Origin: Chloroflexota bacterium
GTDB taxonomy: Bacteria > Chloroflexota > Anaerolineae > Aggregatilineales > Phototrophicaceae
DNA: 47,615 bases
Reading direction: 5' to 3'
Assembly: GCA_011523735.1 (NCBI GenBank)
Contig: WTGB01000140.1
Span: forward strand, 3,147 to 50,761
Shown here: positions 17,094-25,659 of the stretch, one piece after another
Layout: each line of letters begins with the position of its first letter
Position numbering within the stretch: the first letter of the stretch is position 1
Made by a program: the position numbers and the translations under genes
The notes under the pieces: generated by a model
Seen by the model: the letters and a program-made list of their open reading frames with translations, nothing else
What the model was told of the DNA's origin: nothing
Databases searched by the model: none

Positions 17094-18740
17094 ATGTATA
17101 CTATTGGACTGGACTTCGGCACCTTATCTGGACGAGCGGTATTGGTCGACGCCCGCGACGGCGCGGAAATCGCCGAATCTGTCTTTGACTATCCGCACGG
17201 CGTCATGGATGAGCAACTGCCCTCGGGCTTAAAATTGCCGCCCGATTGGGCCCTGCAGCATCCGCAGGATTATCTTGATGTCTTCGCTCATACCGTGCCG
17301 GCGGTGCTGAGACAAAGTGGCGTTGCGCCGGCCGATGTCAAAGGCATTGGCATCGATTTCACTGCCAGTTCGCCTATGCCGACGACTTATGACGGCACTC
17401 CCCTTTGCTTCCTCGAAGAACTCAAAGATGAGCCGCATGCCTACATCAAGCTGTGGAAGCATCACGCCGCCCAGCGTCAAGCCGACCAGATTAACGAAAC
17501 TGCCCGCCAAATGGGCGAGAGCTGGCTGCCGCGTTATGGCGGCAAGATATCATCGGAGTGGTTCTTTAGTAAATTGTTACAAATCCTGCAGGAACGTCCG
17601 GATATCTACGCGCAAATCGACCGCTTCATTGAGGCCGCTGATTGGGTGATCTGGCAGTTGACCGGCCTTGAAGCGCGCAATACCTGCACCGCTGGTTACA
17701 AGGCGATGGTGCAGGATGGCGACTTTCCTGACAGAGCGTATTTCCGTGCCTTGGATCCCGCCTTTGAGAATGTGGTGGACGAGAAGGTTGGCCGCGAGTT
17801 TGCTGAGTTGGGTTCCAAAGCGGGTGAGCTTGCGCCGCAAATGGCAGAGATGATGGGACTGCCAGCGGGCATAGCCGTCGCCGTCGCCAATGTCGACGCC
17901 CATGTGACTGCGCCGGCGGTCAAGGCAACCGAACCCGGCATCATGGTCATGGTTATGGGCACCTCGTGCTGCCACATCTTGTCCTCGACGCAGTTGGGCG
18001 AGGTGGGTGGCATGTGTGGCGTGGTGATGGGTGGCGTCATCCCGGGCTTGTATGGCTATGAAGCAGGCCAAAGCGCGGTTGGCGACATCTTCGCTTGGTT
18101 TGTCGACCATGCGGTCCCCCTCGAATATCATCAGGCGGCGGAACGCGCGAACCTCAATCTGCATGAATACCTCGAGCAGGAAGCGACTAAGCAAGCCGTC
18201 GGGGAACATGGCTTGATCGCCCTGGATTGGTGGAACGGCAACCGCAGCACACTCGTCGATGTCGACCTGACGGGCATGCTGCTCGGCATGAACCTGGCGA
18301 CGCGCGCGCCCGATATCTACCGCGCGCTCATCGAATCCACTGCCTATGGCACGCGCGAGATCATCGAAGCCTTTGACGCCCAGGGTATCGAAGTGCGGGA
18401 ATTGGTGGCAGCCGGCGGCTTGCCAGAGAAGAACGCGCTGCTCTGTCAGATTTTTGCCGATGTTACTGGCCGGCCATTCAAGCTGTCTGGTTCCGCGCAA
18501 GCGCCCGCGCTAGGGTCGGCGATGCACGCGGCGGTCGCGGCTGGCATCTACAGCGACATTCACGCCGCCGCGGATAAGATGGGCAAGTTGAAAGACGGCG
18601 TCGTGACGCCAATTGCCGAAAACCAGACGGTGTACGACAAACTCTTCAGGGAGTATAAGACACTCTATGACTACTTCGGGCGCGGCGCCAATGACGTCAT
18701 GAAGCGCCTCAAGGCGATAAAACACGAGGCGCTCAGTTGA
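17094..18740 (+). CDS. araB: Ribulokinase (FGGY family)
   Basis: The 548-aa enzyme phosphorylates L-ribulose in L-arabinose catabolism. The start ATG at 17094 begins MYTIGLDFGTLSGRAVLVD, the phosphate-1 motif at the very N-terminus; 39 in-frame codons upstream are not family-like. Ribulokinase hallmarks include DEPHAYIKLWKHHAAQ (residues ~120-135), GGKISSEWFFSK, EAADWVIWQLTG and the C-terminal VAAGGLPEKNALLCQIFADVTGRP. Length agrees with AraB (~560 aa), not with shorter xylulokinases. araA and araD are not in the window, so it is isolated from the rest of its pathway. Confidence 0.9.
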   Translation: MYTIGLDFGTLSGRAVLVDARDGAEIAESVFDYPHGVMDEQLPSGLKLPPDWALQHPQDYLDVFAHTVPAVLRQSGVAPADVKGIGIDFTASSPMPTTYDGTPLCFLEELKDEPHAYIKLWKHHAAQRQADQINETARQMGESWLPRYGGKISSEWFFSKLLQILQERPDIYAQIDRFIEAADWVIWQLTGLEARNTCTAGYKAMVQDGDFPDRAYFRALDPAFENVVDEKVGREFAELGSKAGELAPQMAEMMGLPAGIAVAVANVDAHVTAPAVKATEPGIMVMVMGTSCCHILSSTQLGEVGGMCGVVMGGVIPGLYGYEAGQSAVGDIFAWFVDHAVPLEYHQAAERANLNLHEYLEQEATKQAVGEHGLIALDWWNGNRSTLVDVDLTGMLLGMNLATRAPDIYRALIESTAYGTREIIEAFDAQGIEVRELVAAGGLPEKNALLCQIFADVTGRPFKLSGSAQAPALGSAMHAAVAAGIYSDIHAAADKMGKLKDGVVTPIAENQTVYDKLFREYKTLYDYFGRGANDVMKRLKAIKHEALS

Positions 18741-18778
18741 ACAGCCCCTGCGGTGGACTGGACTTTTGCCCGGCGAAA

Positions 18779-18809
18779 TTGCAGGCCTTTTGTATACAGA
18801 CAATATAAT
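18779..18809 (+). promoter_or_regulatory. Possible promoter of the ammonium transporter gene
   Basis: TTGCAG (18779-18784) and a perfect TATAAT (18804-18809) are separated by 19 bases, longer than optimal. It would give a ~200-base leader before the transporter start. The -10 is strong, the -35 uncertain. Confidence 0.4.
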
Positions 18810-19020
18810 GTTTCGCTGCACAACGTGGAGGATAGGGCTTCGGAGAGATGCTTCGCGCGTTTTCACACTTGGGCTCCTGTCACAAGAGTGGTATTTGTGA
18901 GAAATAACCAAAAGCAATGCCAGTAATTGGGACACAATTGCGCTTATTTCCAAATCAGCTTCGCGATACGATAGCTGTGATGCTGAGAAATGGCAGAGGT
19001 CGTCGCTAAGGGGCTGAAAA

Positions 19021-20457
19021 ATGGACAAACGCAAGTTGGGTATGGGCAGCAAACGCAAGACGGCCTATCGCCTTATTTCGATTTTATTCGGTCTTGTTAT
19101 CCTCTACAGCTTCGGCTTTGGCACAATCGCACAAGACGAACCCCCCGCGGAGGACGTCGCCGCCGAAGAAGTGATGGAGGTCAGTGCAGCCGACGCCATG
19201 GCTGCGGCCGAGGCAGTGCAGCATAATCTCGATCACGTCTGGATTTTGCTGGCGGGCTTCCTGGTCTTCTTCATGCAGGCTGGTTTTGCCATGCTGGAAG
19301 GCGGCATGATCCGCGAGACGGGGGTGGTCAACTCGCTTGCGGAAAACTTCATGGACGCCTGTGTCACCGGCATTGTCTTTTTCATCGTCGGCTTTGGCAT
19401 CGCCTTTGGTAGCGCCGAAGGCAGCGGGTTCTTCCCTCAAGTTGAGCTATTCCTGGGCGGAGCTACCGGCGCCGGAGAAGGGGACGGCACAAAGTTTGTC
19501 AACTTCTTCTTCCAGTTTGCCTTTGCCGGCGCAGCGGCGACCATCGCCACCGGCGGTATGGCGGAGCGGACGAATTTCGCCGGCAAGTTGATCTACAGCG
19601 CGATCCTTGGCGCGATCATCTACCCGGTTGTCGTATTTTGGACCTGGGGCGAGGGCTGGCTGTATCAGCAGGGATTTGTTGACTTCGCTGGTTCGACCAT
19701 CGTTCATATGACCGGCGGCATCGTAGCGCTTACTGGCGCCTATATGTTGGGTCCGCGCGCGGGCCGCGAATGGGGCCGCCCACCGGAAGCGTCTAACCTG
19801 GGCATCGCCGCTCTAGGCACGTTCATCCTTTGGTTCGGCTGGTATGGCTTCAATGTCGGCTCGACCCTCGGCGCGGGGGATGTCAACCAGTTGGGCTTGG
19901 TAGCGGTTAATACCACCTTGGCGGCTGCCGCTGGCGCGCTGGGCGCGATGTTCCTCAAGCATTGGCTGACTGGCGGCTGGAATATGAGCTTCATTCTAAA
20001 TGGCTCTTTGGCGGGCTTGGTCGGCATCACGGCGGGCTGCGCTTTCGTCACACCTATCGGCGCAATCGTGATTGGTTTGCTCTCTGGCGTGGTCCTGGTC
20101 TACTCAATGCGCTTTGTGGAGAGCATGAAAATTGATGATGCTGTGGGCGCATTCTCGGTGCATGGCGCGTGCGGCGCCTTCGGGACCCTGATGATCGGCA
20201 TTATAGGCTCGCAATCCCTGGGCGCGGCCAGCTTGCTCGATGGCGGCGGCGTCGAGCTATTGGGAGCGCAGATAGTTGGCGTGGTCGGCGTAGCCATCTG
20301 GGTCGGCATCACCAGCTTCATTATGTTTTATGTGCTCAACCGGATGGAGGTTCTACATGTCGATCCGGAAGCGGATCGCATCGGCATAGACGCTTACGAA
20401 CATCACGCTTCGGTCTGGCCGAATATCCTGCCGCTGCGCGAGTCTGACGAAGAATGA
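19021..20457 (+). CDS. amt: Ammonium transporter (Amt family)
   Basis: The 478-aa product starts with a cleavable-type signal (hydrophobic run at ~17-38, then IAQDE), followed by a short acidic extracellular stretch and 11 Amt-type helices. The twin pore histidines are present: His229 in STIVHMTGG and His381 in FSVHGACGAFG. The periplasmic Asp that recruits NH4+ is in VDFAGST. Start supported by AAGGGGC 7 bases upstream. It probably forms a trimer that conducts ammonium. A GlnK/GlnB gene, usually adjacent, is not found here. A terminator follows directly. Confidence 0.95.
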   Translation: MDKRKLGMGSKRKTAYRLISILFGLVILYSFGFGTIAQDEPPAEDVAAEEVMEVSAADAMAAAEAVQHNLDHVWILLAGFLVFFMQAGFAMLEGGMIRETGVVNSLAENFMDACVTGIVFFIVGFGIAFGSAEGSGFFPQVELFLGGATGAGEGDGTKFVNFFFQFAFAGAAATIATGGMAERTNFAGKLIYSAILGAIIYPVVVFWTWGEGWLYQQGFVDFAGSTIVHMTGGIVALTGAYMLGPRAGREWGRPPEASNLGIAALGTFILWFGWYGFNVGSTLGAGDVNQLGLVAVNTTLAAAAGALGAMFLKHWLTGGWNMSFILNGSLAGLVGITAGCAFVTPIGAIVIGLLSGVVLVYSMRFVESMKIDDAVGAFSVHGACGAFGTLMIGIIGSQSLGAASLLDGGGVELLGAQIVGVVGVAIWVGITSFIMFYVLNRMEVLHVDPEADRIGIDAYEHHASVWPNILPLRESDEE

Positions 20458-20489
20458 TGCAAAACCTGACTGAATCAACGCAAACTCAG

Positions 20490-20519
20490 GGCGATCCGAT
20501 TTGGGTCGCCTTTTGCTTT
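20490..20519 (+). terminator. Intrinsic terminator after amt
   Basis: Stem GGCGATCC (20490-20497) and GGGTCGCC (20503-20510) with loop GATTT is followed by TTTTGCTTT. It sits about 30 bases after the amt stop and faces the convergent dtd gene. Confidence 0.8.
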
Positions 20520-20536
20520 GTCTCAGCAAACTCGTG

Positions 20537-20986
20537 TTATAGATTGTCGCTGTCGAGCATGATGGTCACAGGACCATCGTTGTGAATCTCCACCTGCATC
20601 ATTGCGCCGAAGACACCATGCTCCACCTGCTCTATGCCCGCTCGTGACAAGCTGTCCGCGTAGTATCGCACCAGCGGCTCGGCAACTTCCGGCTGCGCTG
20701 CCTGAACATAACTAGGCCGCCGTCCCTTACGCGCATCTGCGTAGAGCGTGAACTGTGAAACCACCAGCACGCCGCCGCCGACATCCAGCAGCGACCGATT
20801 CATCTTGCCTTCCGCATCAGCGAAAACGCGCAGGTTTGCCGTCTTTGTCGCCAGCTTCTCCGCCACTATTTCGCTATCTGAATGCGTGACGCCGACCAGG
20901 GCGACGAAGCCGATATTGACCTCGCCGACGACATCGCCATCTACTTGCACCGAGCCTTTGGTCACGCGCTGCAAGAGCACACGCAT
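20537..20986 (-). CDS. dtd: D-aminoacyl-tRNA deacylase
   Basis: The 149-aa enzyme hydrolyses D-amino acids (and glycine on tRNA-Ala) from tRNA. Both active-site motifs are present: SQFTLYAD (SQFT, residues ~78-85) and the cross-subunit NDGPVTI (an NxGPVT variant with Asp) near the C-terminus. Length matches the family. GGAGG lies 8 bases before the ATG. It is the last of four close-packed minus-strand genes with a VOC protein and two small proteins. Confidence 0.96.
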   Translation of the reverse strand: MRVLLQRVTKGSVQVDGDVVGEVNIGFVALVGVTHSDSEIVAEKLATKTANLRVFADAEGKMNRSLLDVGGGVLVVSQFTLYADARKGRRPSYVQAAQPEVAEPLVRYYADSLSRAGIEQVEHGVFGAMMQVEIHNDGPVTIMLDSDNL

Positions 20987-21002
20987 TGCGCATACCTCCG
21001 TT

Positions 21003-21296
21003 TCAGGACCGCTGATTCAACGTGCGCATCACGCGCAGCAAAAAATATTGACAGCAGGTATCAACGTGATACTGAATGTCCATTTCTTCCTTTTCACGAT
21101 CATATATGCCAGTGACAGTGAATCTCGGTGCTTCGCCGTGTTCGCCACAGACGACATTGCGGAAGTTTCGTTTTAATCCATCACCGAGTGATTGACGTGT
21201 ACTATCAAACATCAATCGCAGTTCATAGTCGTCTAGGAAGGCGTCTGCCCGCTCCTCGCCTTCAGTTTGAAAGTCAAATCCGATCTTCAAGCTCAT
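21003..21296 (-). CDS. Hypothetical protein, 97 aa
   Basis: The product has no signal peptide or membrane segment. It has an acidic N-terminal half and ends HVDTCCQYFLLRVMRTLNQRS, with an adjacent Cys pair. I do not recognise the family. It is probably real: it starts 7 bases after the VOC stop and ends 16 bases before dtd on the same strand, filling the operon exactly. Confidence 0.65.
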   Translation of the reverse strand: MSLKIGFDFQTEGEERADAFLDDYELRLMFDSTRQSLGDGLKRNFRNVVCGEHGEAPRFTVTGIYDREKEEMDIQYHVDTCCQYFLLRVMRTLNQRS

Positions 21297-21303
21297 GTCG
21301 CCG

Positions 21304-21693
21304 TCATTCGATCATGTTCGTTTTCCGCTGCACCAACTGAATCGTATAACCCCAGGGATCACGGAGGAAGGCGAGCCTATCGCCGTTAGCTCGGTTATCG
21401 ACATCGCCATCCAGCGTGGCGCCGGCCGCGACCAGATGTTCACGCGCCACATCCATATCGTCCACGGCAAACGCAAGGTGAAAAGTGACCGGATGATACT
21501 CCCCGTAATTGATGAAGGAACCAAGTGGATTGTTGTAAATCTCAATCAAACTCTTGCCGGCGCTGTCCGCCAGAAAGTGAATATGCGGCGGTTCAGCGAA
21601 TGACCGTATGATTTGCATGTCGAGGTTTTCACAGTACCAAGCTGCTAAAGCTGCCGGATCCGCCACATTGAAAGCGATGTGCTCCAATCTCAT
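21304..21693 (-). CDS. VOC superfamily protein (glyoxalase/bleomycin-resistance fold)
   Basis: The 129-aa product has the paired beta-alpha-beta-beta-beta modules of the vicinal oxygen chelate fold: MRLEHIAFNVADPAALAAWYCENL and a second half HLAFAVDDMDVAREHLVAAGA ending FLRDPWGYTIQLVQ. Candidate metal ligands are His5, Glu in LIEIYNN, the second-half His and the C-terminal polar position. The reaction is unknown; lactoylglutathione lyase-like or dioxygenase-like activities are both possible. It begins 8 bases after the stop of the small membrane protein gene. Confidence 0.85.
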   Translation of the reverse strand: MRLEHIAFNVADPAALAAWYCENLDMQIIRSFAEPPHIHFLADSAGKSLIEIYNNPLGSFINYGEYHPVTFHLAFAVDDMDVAREHLVAAGATLDGDVDNRANGDRLAFLRDPWGYTIQLVQRKTNMIE

Positions 21694-21701
21694 AATGCCC
21701 C

Positions 21702-21887
21702 CTATTTCAGTTCAAAATGGTCCGCTTCCGGCGCGCGAGATTGCTCGCCGTCTTCAGGTTCTTCACCTTCCAACTGCTGACTGCGCAGCCAACTCAGGCC
21801 CATCATGCCCAGGAACAGCACGGCGATTCCCAAGAAGATAATCTCGTCGAATGGTCCCAAGGCGCCATGAGCCAGTATGAAAAGCAT
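21702..21887 (-). CDS. Small single-pass membrane protein, 61 aa
   Basis: From the ATG at 21887 the product begins MLFILAHGALGPFDEIIFLG, has one membrane helix (~residues 16-34) and a charged acidic tail. I do not recognise a named family. An alternative TTG start at 21899 adds four residues. It heads the dtd cluster and is divergent from the ABC-F gene across a 147-bp gap, which must hold both promoters. Confidence 0.6.
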   Translation of the reverse strand: MLFILAHGALGPFDEIIFLGIAVLFLGMMGLSWLRSQQLEGEEPEDGEQSRAPEADHFELK

Positions 21888-22034
21888 GTCAGGTCTCAAA
21901 TATTGGCATACCCGCGCATTATAGACGACGCAGCAATTAAACTGAACCGACGGTTGTCAGTACGCCGTAAGAAAAGCAGAATGGCAGATCAGCGACTTAT
22001 GCTGCTCGCGGGCAGATACAACCGGAAAGCGAAA

Positions 22035-23681
22035 ATGTCGGAACAGGTTCTGAGCGTCAGTGGCTTAAACAAATACTATGGCGCCAAGCTGATACTCGAT
22101 GAGGTCAACCTCAGTTTGAATCGCGGTGAGCGCGCAGTCCTCGTCGGCGAAAATGGAGTGGGCAAATCTACGCTTGCTCGCCTGATACTGGGCATTGAAT
22201 CCGGCGAAGGCGGGACGATTCGCCTTGAGCCCGGCAGTATCGTGGCTTATCTGCCGCAAGAAGTGCAGGTCAATGGCAGGCTGACAGTAGGCGAGTACAT
22301 CGCCGAAAGCCTCGGCGAGTTGAATGCGCTGCAAGGCCGTTTGCGCGAGTTGGAAACGCAGATGGCGGAGGGCAAGGACGTCGCTGCCGCGCTGGATGAG
22401 TACGGGCAACTGCAAACGCTGTTTGACCTGCGCGGCGGGTATACCCTGGATGCGCGCCGCGAGCAGATTTTCGCTGGCTTGGATCTGGACCATGTCGACG
22501 AGACGCGGGCGGTCATGTCGCTCAGCGGCGGCGAGAAAACGCGTATCGGCTTGGCGGTGTTGCTCTTGCAGGCGCCCGATTTGCTGGTTCTCGACGAACC
22601 TACTAACCATCTGGATTTCGCCGGTTTGGCTTGGCTGGAAGAATACTTGCTGAGTTACCCGCACGCGCTGCTGATGATCACCCACGACCGCCGCTTCATC
22701 AATCGCGTCGCAACCAAGATCCTCGATCTGTCCGCTGTGACGCATAGCTTGACGGCCTACCATGGAAACTACGACGACTATCTGGCGGCGCGCGAGGCGC
22801 AGTATCAGCGCGATGTCGATGCTTATCATGGACAAGTTAATCGGATGAAAACACTCCGCGCCCAGATGAAAAGAGAGGCGCATGGGCATCGCAAGCCGAA
22901 ACGACCTGATGATGGCGACAAATGGATCAAGTTCACCGCCCAGCAGCAGGTGGCGCGCACGGTAAGCAAGCTGGTGCGCTCTGCCCGTCAGGAATTAGAA
23001 ACGCTGGAAGCGAATCGACTGGAGAATCCGCGTCACGTCTGGCATATCGAATTTGGCTTCGATCCCCTGCCATTGACCAGCATGGAGCCGCTGCAACTGA
23101 AATCGCTGAGCGTGGCCTTCGGTGAACGACCGCTAATCTCTGGCGCCGACGCCGTTCTGCGGAAAGGCGAACGTGTGGCTTTGGTGGCGCCCAATGGCTT
23201 CGGCAAGACAACGCTGCTACGGCTGATCATCGGCGAATTGGAAGCGACCAGCGGTATGGTCAAGCTGATGCCAAGCGCCAAACTGGGCTACCTGGATCAG
23301 ACCGGCGAGTCCTTCGACGACAGCCTGAATATTGTTGACCTCCTTAGCGAGATCAGCTATGACACTGCCGATAACATCCTCACACTGCTTCATCGCAGCG
23401 GATTGTTCCGGGACGCGCATCTGGCATCCAAATCGATTGCTGATTTGAGTTTGGGGCAGCGCCGAAAGCTCGGCATCGCCTGCTTGATCCATAGCCGGGC
23501 CAACTTGCTGCTGCTGGACGAGCCGACGAATCACCTCGATCTGATGAGCCTGGAGGCATTGGAGCGGGCGCTGCTTGCTTTCCCGGGCGCGATTCTGGCG
23601 GCGACTCACGACCGTTGGTTCATCGATAAAATCGCGACCTCCGTGTGGCGCTTGCGGGACGGCAAACTGGTCGTCAACTGA
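22035..23681 (+). CDS. ABC-F family ATPase (ribosome-associated)
   Basis: The 548-aa protein has two ABC ATPase domains and no membrane domain. Domain 1 has Walker A GENGVGKST, signature LSGGEK and Walker B VLDEPTNHLDF. Domain 2 has APNGFGKTT, a variant signature LSLGQ and LLDEPTNHLDL. The linker between them is rich in charged residues and contains RAQMKREAHGHRKPKRP, as in ABC-F proteins that reach the ribosomal P site. The start at 22035 (MSEQVLSVSG) is chosen because the first ATPase begins there and GGAAAG precedes it. Translation factor versus antibiotic target protection cannot be decided from sequence. Confidence 0.92.
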   Translation: MSEQVLSVSGLNKYYGAKLILDEVNLSLNRGERAVLVGENGVGKSTLARLILGIESGEGGTIRLEPGSIVAYLPQEVQVNGRLTVGEYIAESLGELNALQGRLRELETQMAEGKDVAAALDEYGQLQTLFDLRGGYTLDARREQIFAGLDLDHVDETRAVMSLSGGEKTRIGLAVLLLQAPDLLVLDEPTNHLDFAGLAWLEEYLLSYPHALLMITHDRRFINRVATKILDLSAVTHSLTAYHGNYDDYLAAREAQYQRDVDAYHGQVNRMKTLRAQMKREAHGHRKPKRPDDGDKWIKFTAQQQVARTVSKLVRSARQELETLEANRLENPRHVWHIEFGFDPLPLTSMEPLQLKSLSVAFGERPLISGADAVLRKGERVALVAPNGFGKTTLLRLIIGELEATSGMVKLMPSAKLGYLDQTGESFDDSLNIVDLLSEISYDTADNILTLLHRSGLFRDAHLASKSIADLSLGQRRKLGIACLIHSRANLLLLDEPTNHLDLMSLEALERALLAFPGAILAATHDRWFIDKIATSVWRLRDGKLVVN

Positions 23682-23694
23682 CTAGGCTGCCAGT

Positions 23695-24570
23695 TCAATC
23701 AGCATCAACGGGAATCTTGAGCGGGGAGGCTGGCGCCGGCGGTTCATCGTCATCCGACTTTTTTTCTGCGGCATCACCGGCCCCGCTGATGTCGATGCGT
23801 ACGGCTTGCTTGCCAAGTTGGGAGCGTTTGGTCTGTTTCTTTCGTCTAGGCTTCCGCGGTTTCTTCTTCGGCTCTTTAACCTTTACCGTGACAGCTACTT
23901 CCTCTACGGTTACAGTAGTCGGTTCATCAGCCTCTTCTATTTCGCTGATCTCGACCGCTAGCCGCGCGTTACTATCATTGTCGGGTTTCCTTGCATCCGC
24001 GCCGCGGTCCCCCGCTTGATGCGCGTAAGCCTGTTTTGTATCAGGCGGTTGTTGCTTCTCTTCGGTCGAATGCTCGGCGCGCATTTGCTTGACGGCGGCA
24101 ACGATATCGTCTTCGAAAATATCCCAGCGAGAGGGCGCCAGCGATTCCAGCATGAGTTCCAGCGCATCTAGCAACGCGAGGTGATCCGCGCCGCTGCCGC
24201 TCAAGACGAGAATCCGCCAGACGCGCAGGGGGCGATAGCTCGGGTGCAGGCGCAATCCTTCGTCGATGATTGTCAGCGCGTCATGGATATCGCCAAGCGT
24301 GAGCAAAGTGACGCCGAGACGTGTGTACAACCGTGGCATATCTTTTGGCGGCAAGCCTTGTCCCTTTGGCAAAGCCAGCAATTCCTGGTAGAGCGGCAGC
24401 GCCTGTTCCGGCACGTTGAAGGCGCTCCAGGTCCCAGCCAATTCAAACATAATGCGCGCGTTGCCAGGGTAAGTAGCATGCAACTGCCGAAAATGTTCGA
24501 TAGCTCCGCGGAGATTGCCTTGCCGTTTCAATTGCAGACCAGCATCGACCAACTCGGTGATCACCGCCAT
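23695..24570 (-). CDS. TPR-repeat protein with charged C-terminal tail
   Basis: About 291 aa. Residues ~1-130 contain tetratricopeptide-like repeats (GNLRGAIEHFRQLHATYPGNARIMFELAG; PRLYTRLGVTLLTLGDIHDALTIIDEGLRLHP). From ~165 the protein is low complexity, with acidic stretches and a strongly basic run (EPKKKPRKPRRKKQTKRS). This suggests a scaffolding role with nucleic-acid or acidic-partner binding (inference). The ATG at 24570 has GAGGA 9 bases upstream; the ATG at 24579 is an alternative. Convergent with the ABC-F gene. Confidence 0.75.
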   Translation of the reverse strand: MAVITELVDAGLQLKRQGNLRGAIEHFRQLHATYPGNARIMFELAGTWSAFNVPEQALPLYQELLALPKGQGLPPKDMPRLYTRLGVTLLTLGDIHDALTIIDEGLRLHPSYRPLRVWRILVLSGSGADHLALLDALELMLESLAPSRWDIFEDDIVAAVKQMRAEHSTEEKQQPPDTKQAYAHQAGDRGADARKPDNDSNARLAVEISEIEEADEPTTVTVEEVAVTVKVKEPKKKPRKPRRKKQTKRSQLGKQAVRIDISGAGDAAEKKSDDDEPPAPASPLKIPVDAD

Positions 24571-24741
24571 CGTCGCCATTCCTCATCGCCTCTGTCTGGA
24601 ATGAGTATATCATGGTCGACCATCGCTAAGTAATTTCGATCGCATTATTGCAGCAATGGAAGAGCGGCTTGTGGCTTGCCCGCCGATAGTGACGAACGCA
24701 TAATAGCTTTAGTTCGCAAGCGCAGGAATGAGGGAGTTTCA

Positions 24742-25659
24742 ATGCACTATTTGGGTCGCGCCTTTGGCTCTTTTGCCGCTCTCGCATTTCCCATCTCGAT
24801 TCTGCTGCTCGCGTCGCCAATTCAGGCAGCCGATAGCGAACCAATCCCAATCGCAACGGGGGAGGCCGAAATCGCGCTCAGCGGTGCTCTTGCCAGCGTC
24901 AACGGCGTTCTGATCGAGCAGGAGCGATTCGACGCCGCTTTTGCGCGTATCGCTGCCTTCTCGAACGCTGCCGATGCGAACACCCTCGCCCTGGATGTTT
25001 TGAACAGTCTCATTGATGAGGAATTGATTCTGCAGTTCGCGGCGGCGAATGATCTCGCCATTGATGATGAGGTCGTAGACGACGAGATCGCGAGCCTGAA
25101 AGGAAACATGGGGGCTGAGCTTTGGGAGGATTGGCTGGCGGAAAACCTCTACACGGCGGGCGAGTTTTGGGATGTGATTCACCGGCATTTAACCACGCTC
25201 GCTGTTCGCGAACATGTGACAGCGCATCTTCATGTAGAGGTTTTGCACGTGCGCGCCCGTCATATCCTAGTGGCGCGGAAGAGCGACGCCCAGCTGGTGA
25301 TTGAGCGTTTGCGGACTGGCGAACGCTTTGGGACGCTGGCTGCAGCGCTTTCGCTGGATGTCTCCACCCGTGACTATGGTGGAGATCTCGGATGGTTCAT
25401 TTCTGGCGAGTTGCTCGAGCGCCGTCTTGGCGAAGCCGCCTTTTCACAGGCTTTGGGTGATATTGGCGGTCCCATCGCCACGCGGCTCGGTTACCACGTC
25501 CTGCAAGTCATTGGCCGGGCAGAGCGCAGCATCGACGCGGACCGACTGCCGTATCTGATTGAGAATGTCTTCAAGCTGTGGCTCGAAGAACAGCTTAAGG
25601 CGGCCGACATCCGCTTCAATCTGGAAGCGCTTGATTCGCTAGCAGAAGCTAGGCTTTGA
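24742..25659 (+). CDS. Secreted parvulin-type peptidyl-prolyl isomerase (SurA/PrsA-like)
   Basis: The 305-aa product has a signal peptide ending SPIQA-ADS. A SurA_N-type helical chaperone part follows (VNGVLIEQERFDAAFARI, LIDEELILQFAAANDLAIDDEVVDDEIA), then a PpiC rotamase domain (VRARHILVARKS, GERFGTLAAALSLD, GGDLGWFISGEL, LGYHVLQVIGRA). GAGGGAG supports the ATG at 24742. It likely assists folding of exported proteins. There is no lipobox, unlike PrsA of Firmicutes. The last 11 bp overlap the 3' end of the convergent glycosyltransferase gene. Confidence 0.9.
   Translation: MHYLGRAFGSFAALAFPISILLLASPIQAADSEPIPIATGEAEIALSGALASVNGVLIEQERFDAAFARIAAFSNAADANTLALDVLNSLIDEELILQFAAANDLAIDDEVVDDEIASLKGNMGAELWEDWLAENLYTAGEFWDVIHRHLTTLAVREHVTAHLHVEVLHVRARHILVARKSDAQLVIERLRTGERFGTLAAALSLDVSTRDYGGDLGWFISGELLERRLGEAAFSQALGDIGGPIATRLGYHVLQVIGRAERSIDADRLPYLIENVFKLWLEEQLKAADIRFNLEALDSLAEARL

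Noticed and set aside
18932..18955. Possible sigma54 promoter (TGGGACACAATTGC) before amt
   Set aside because: The GG-to-GC spacing is 9 bases where sigma54 promoters need 10, and a sigma70-like TATAAT lies upstream.
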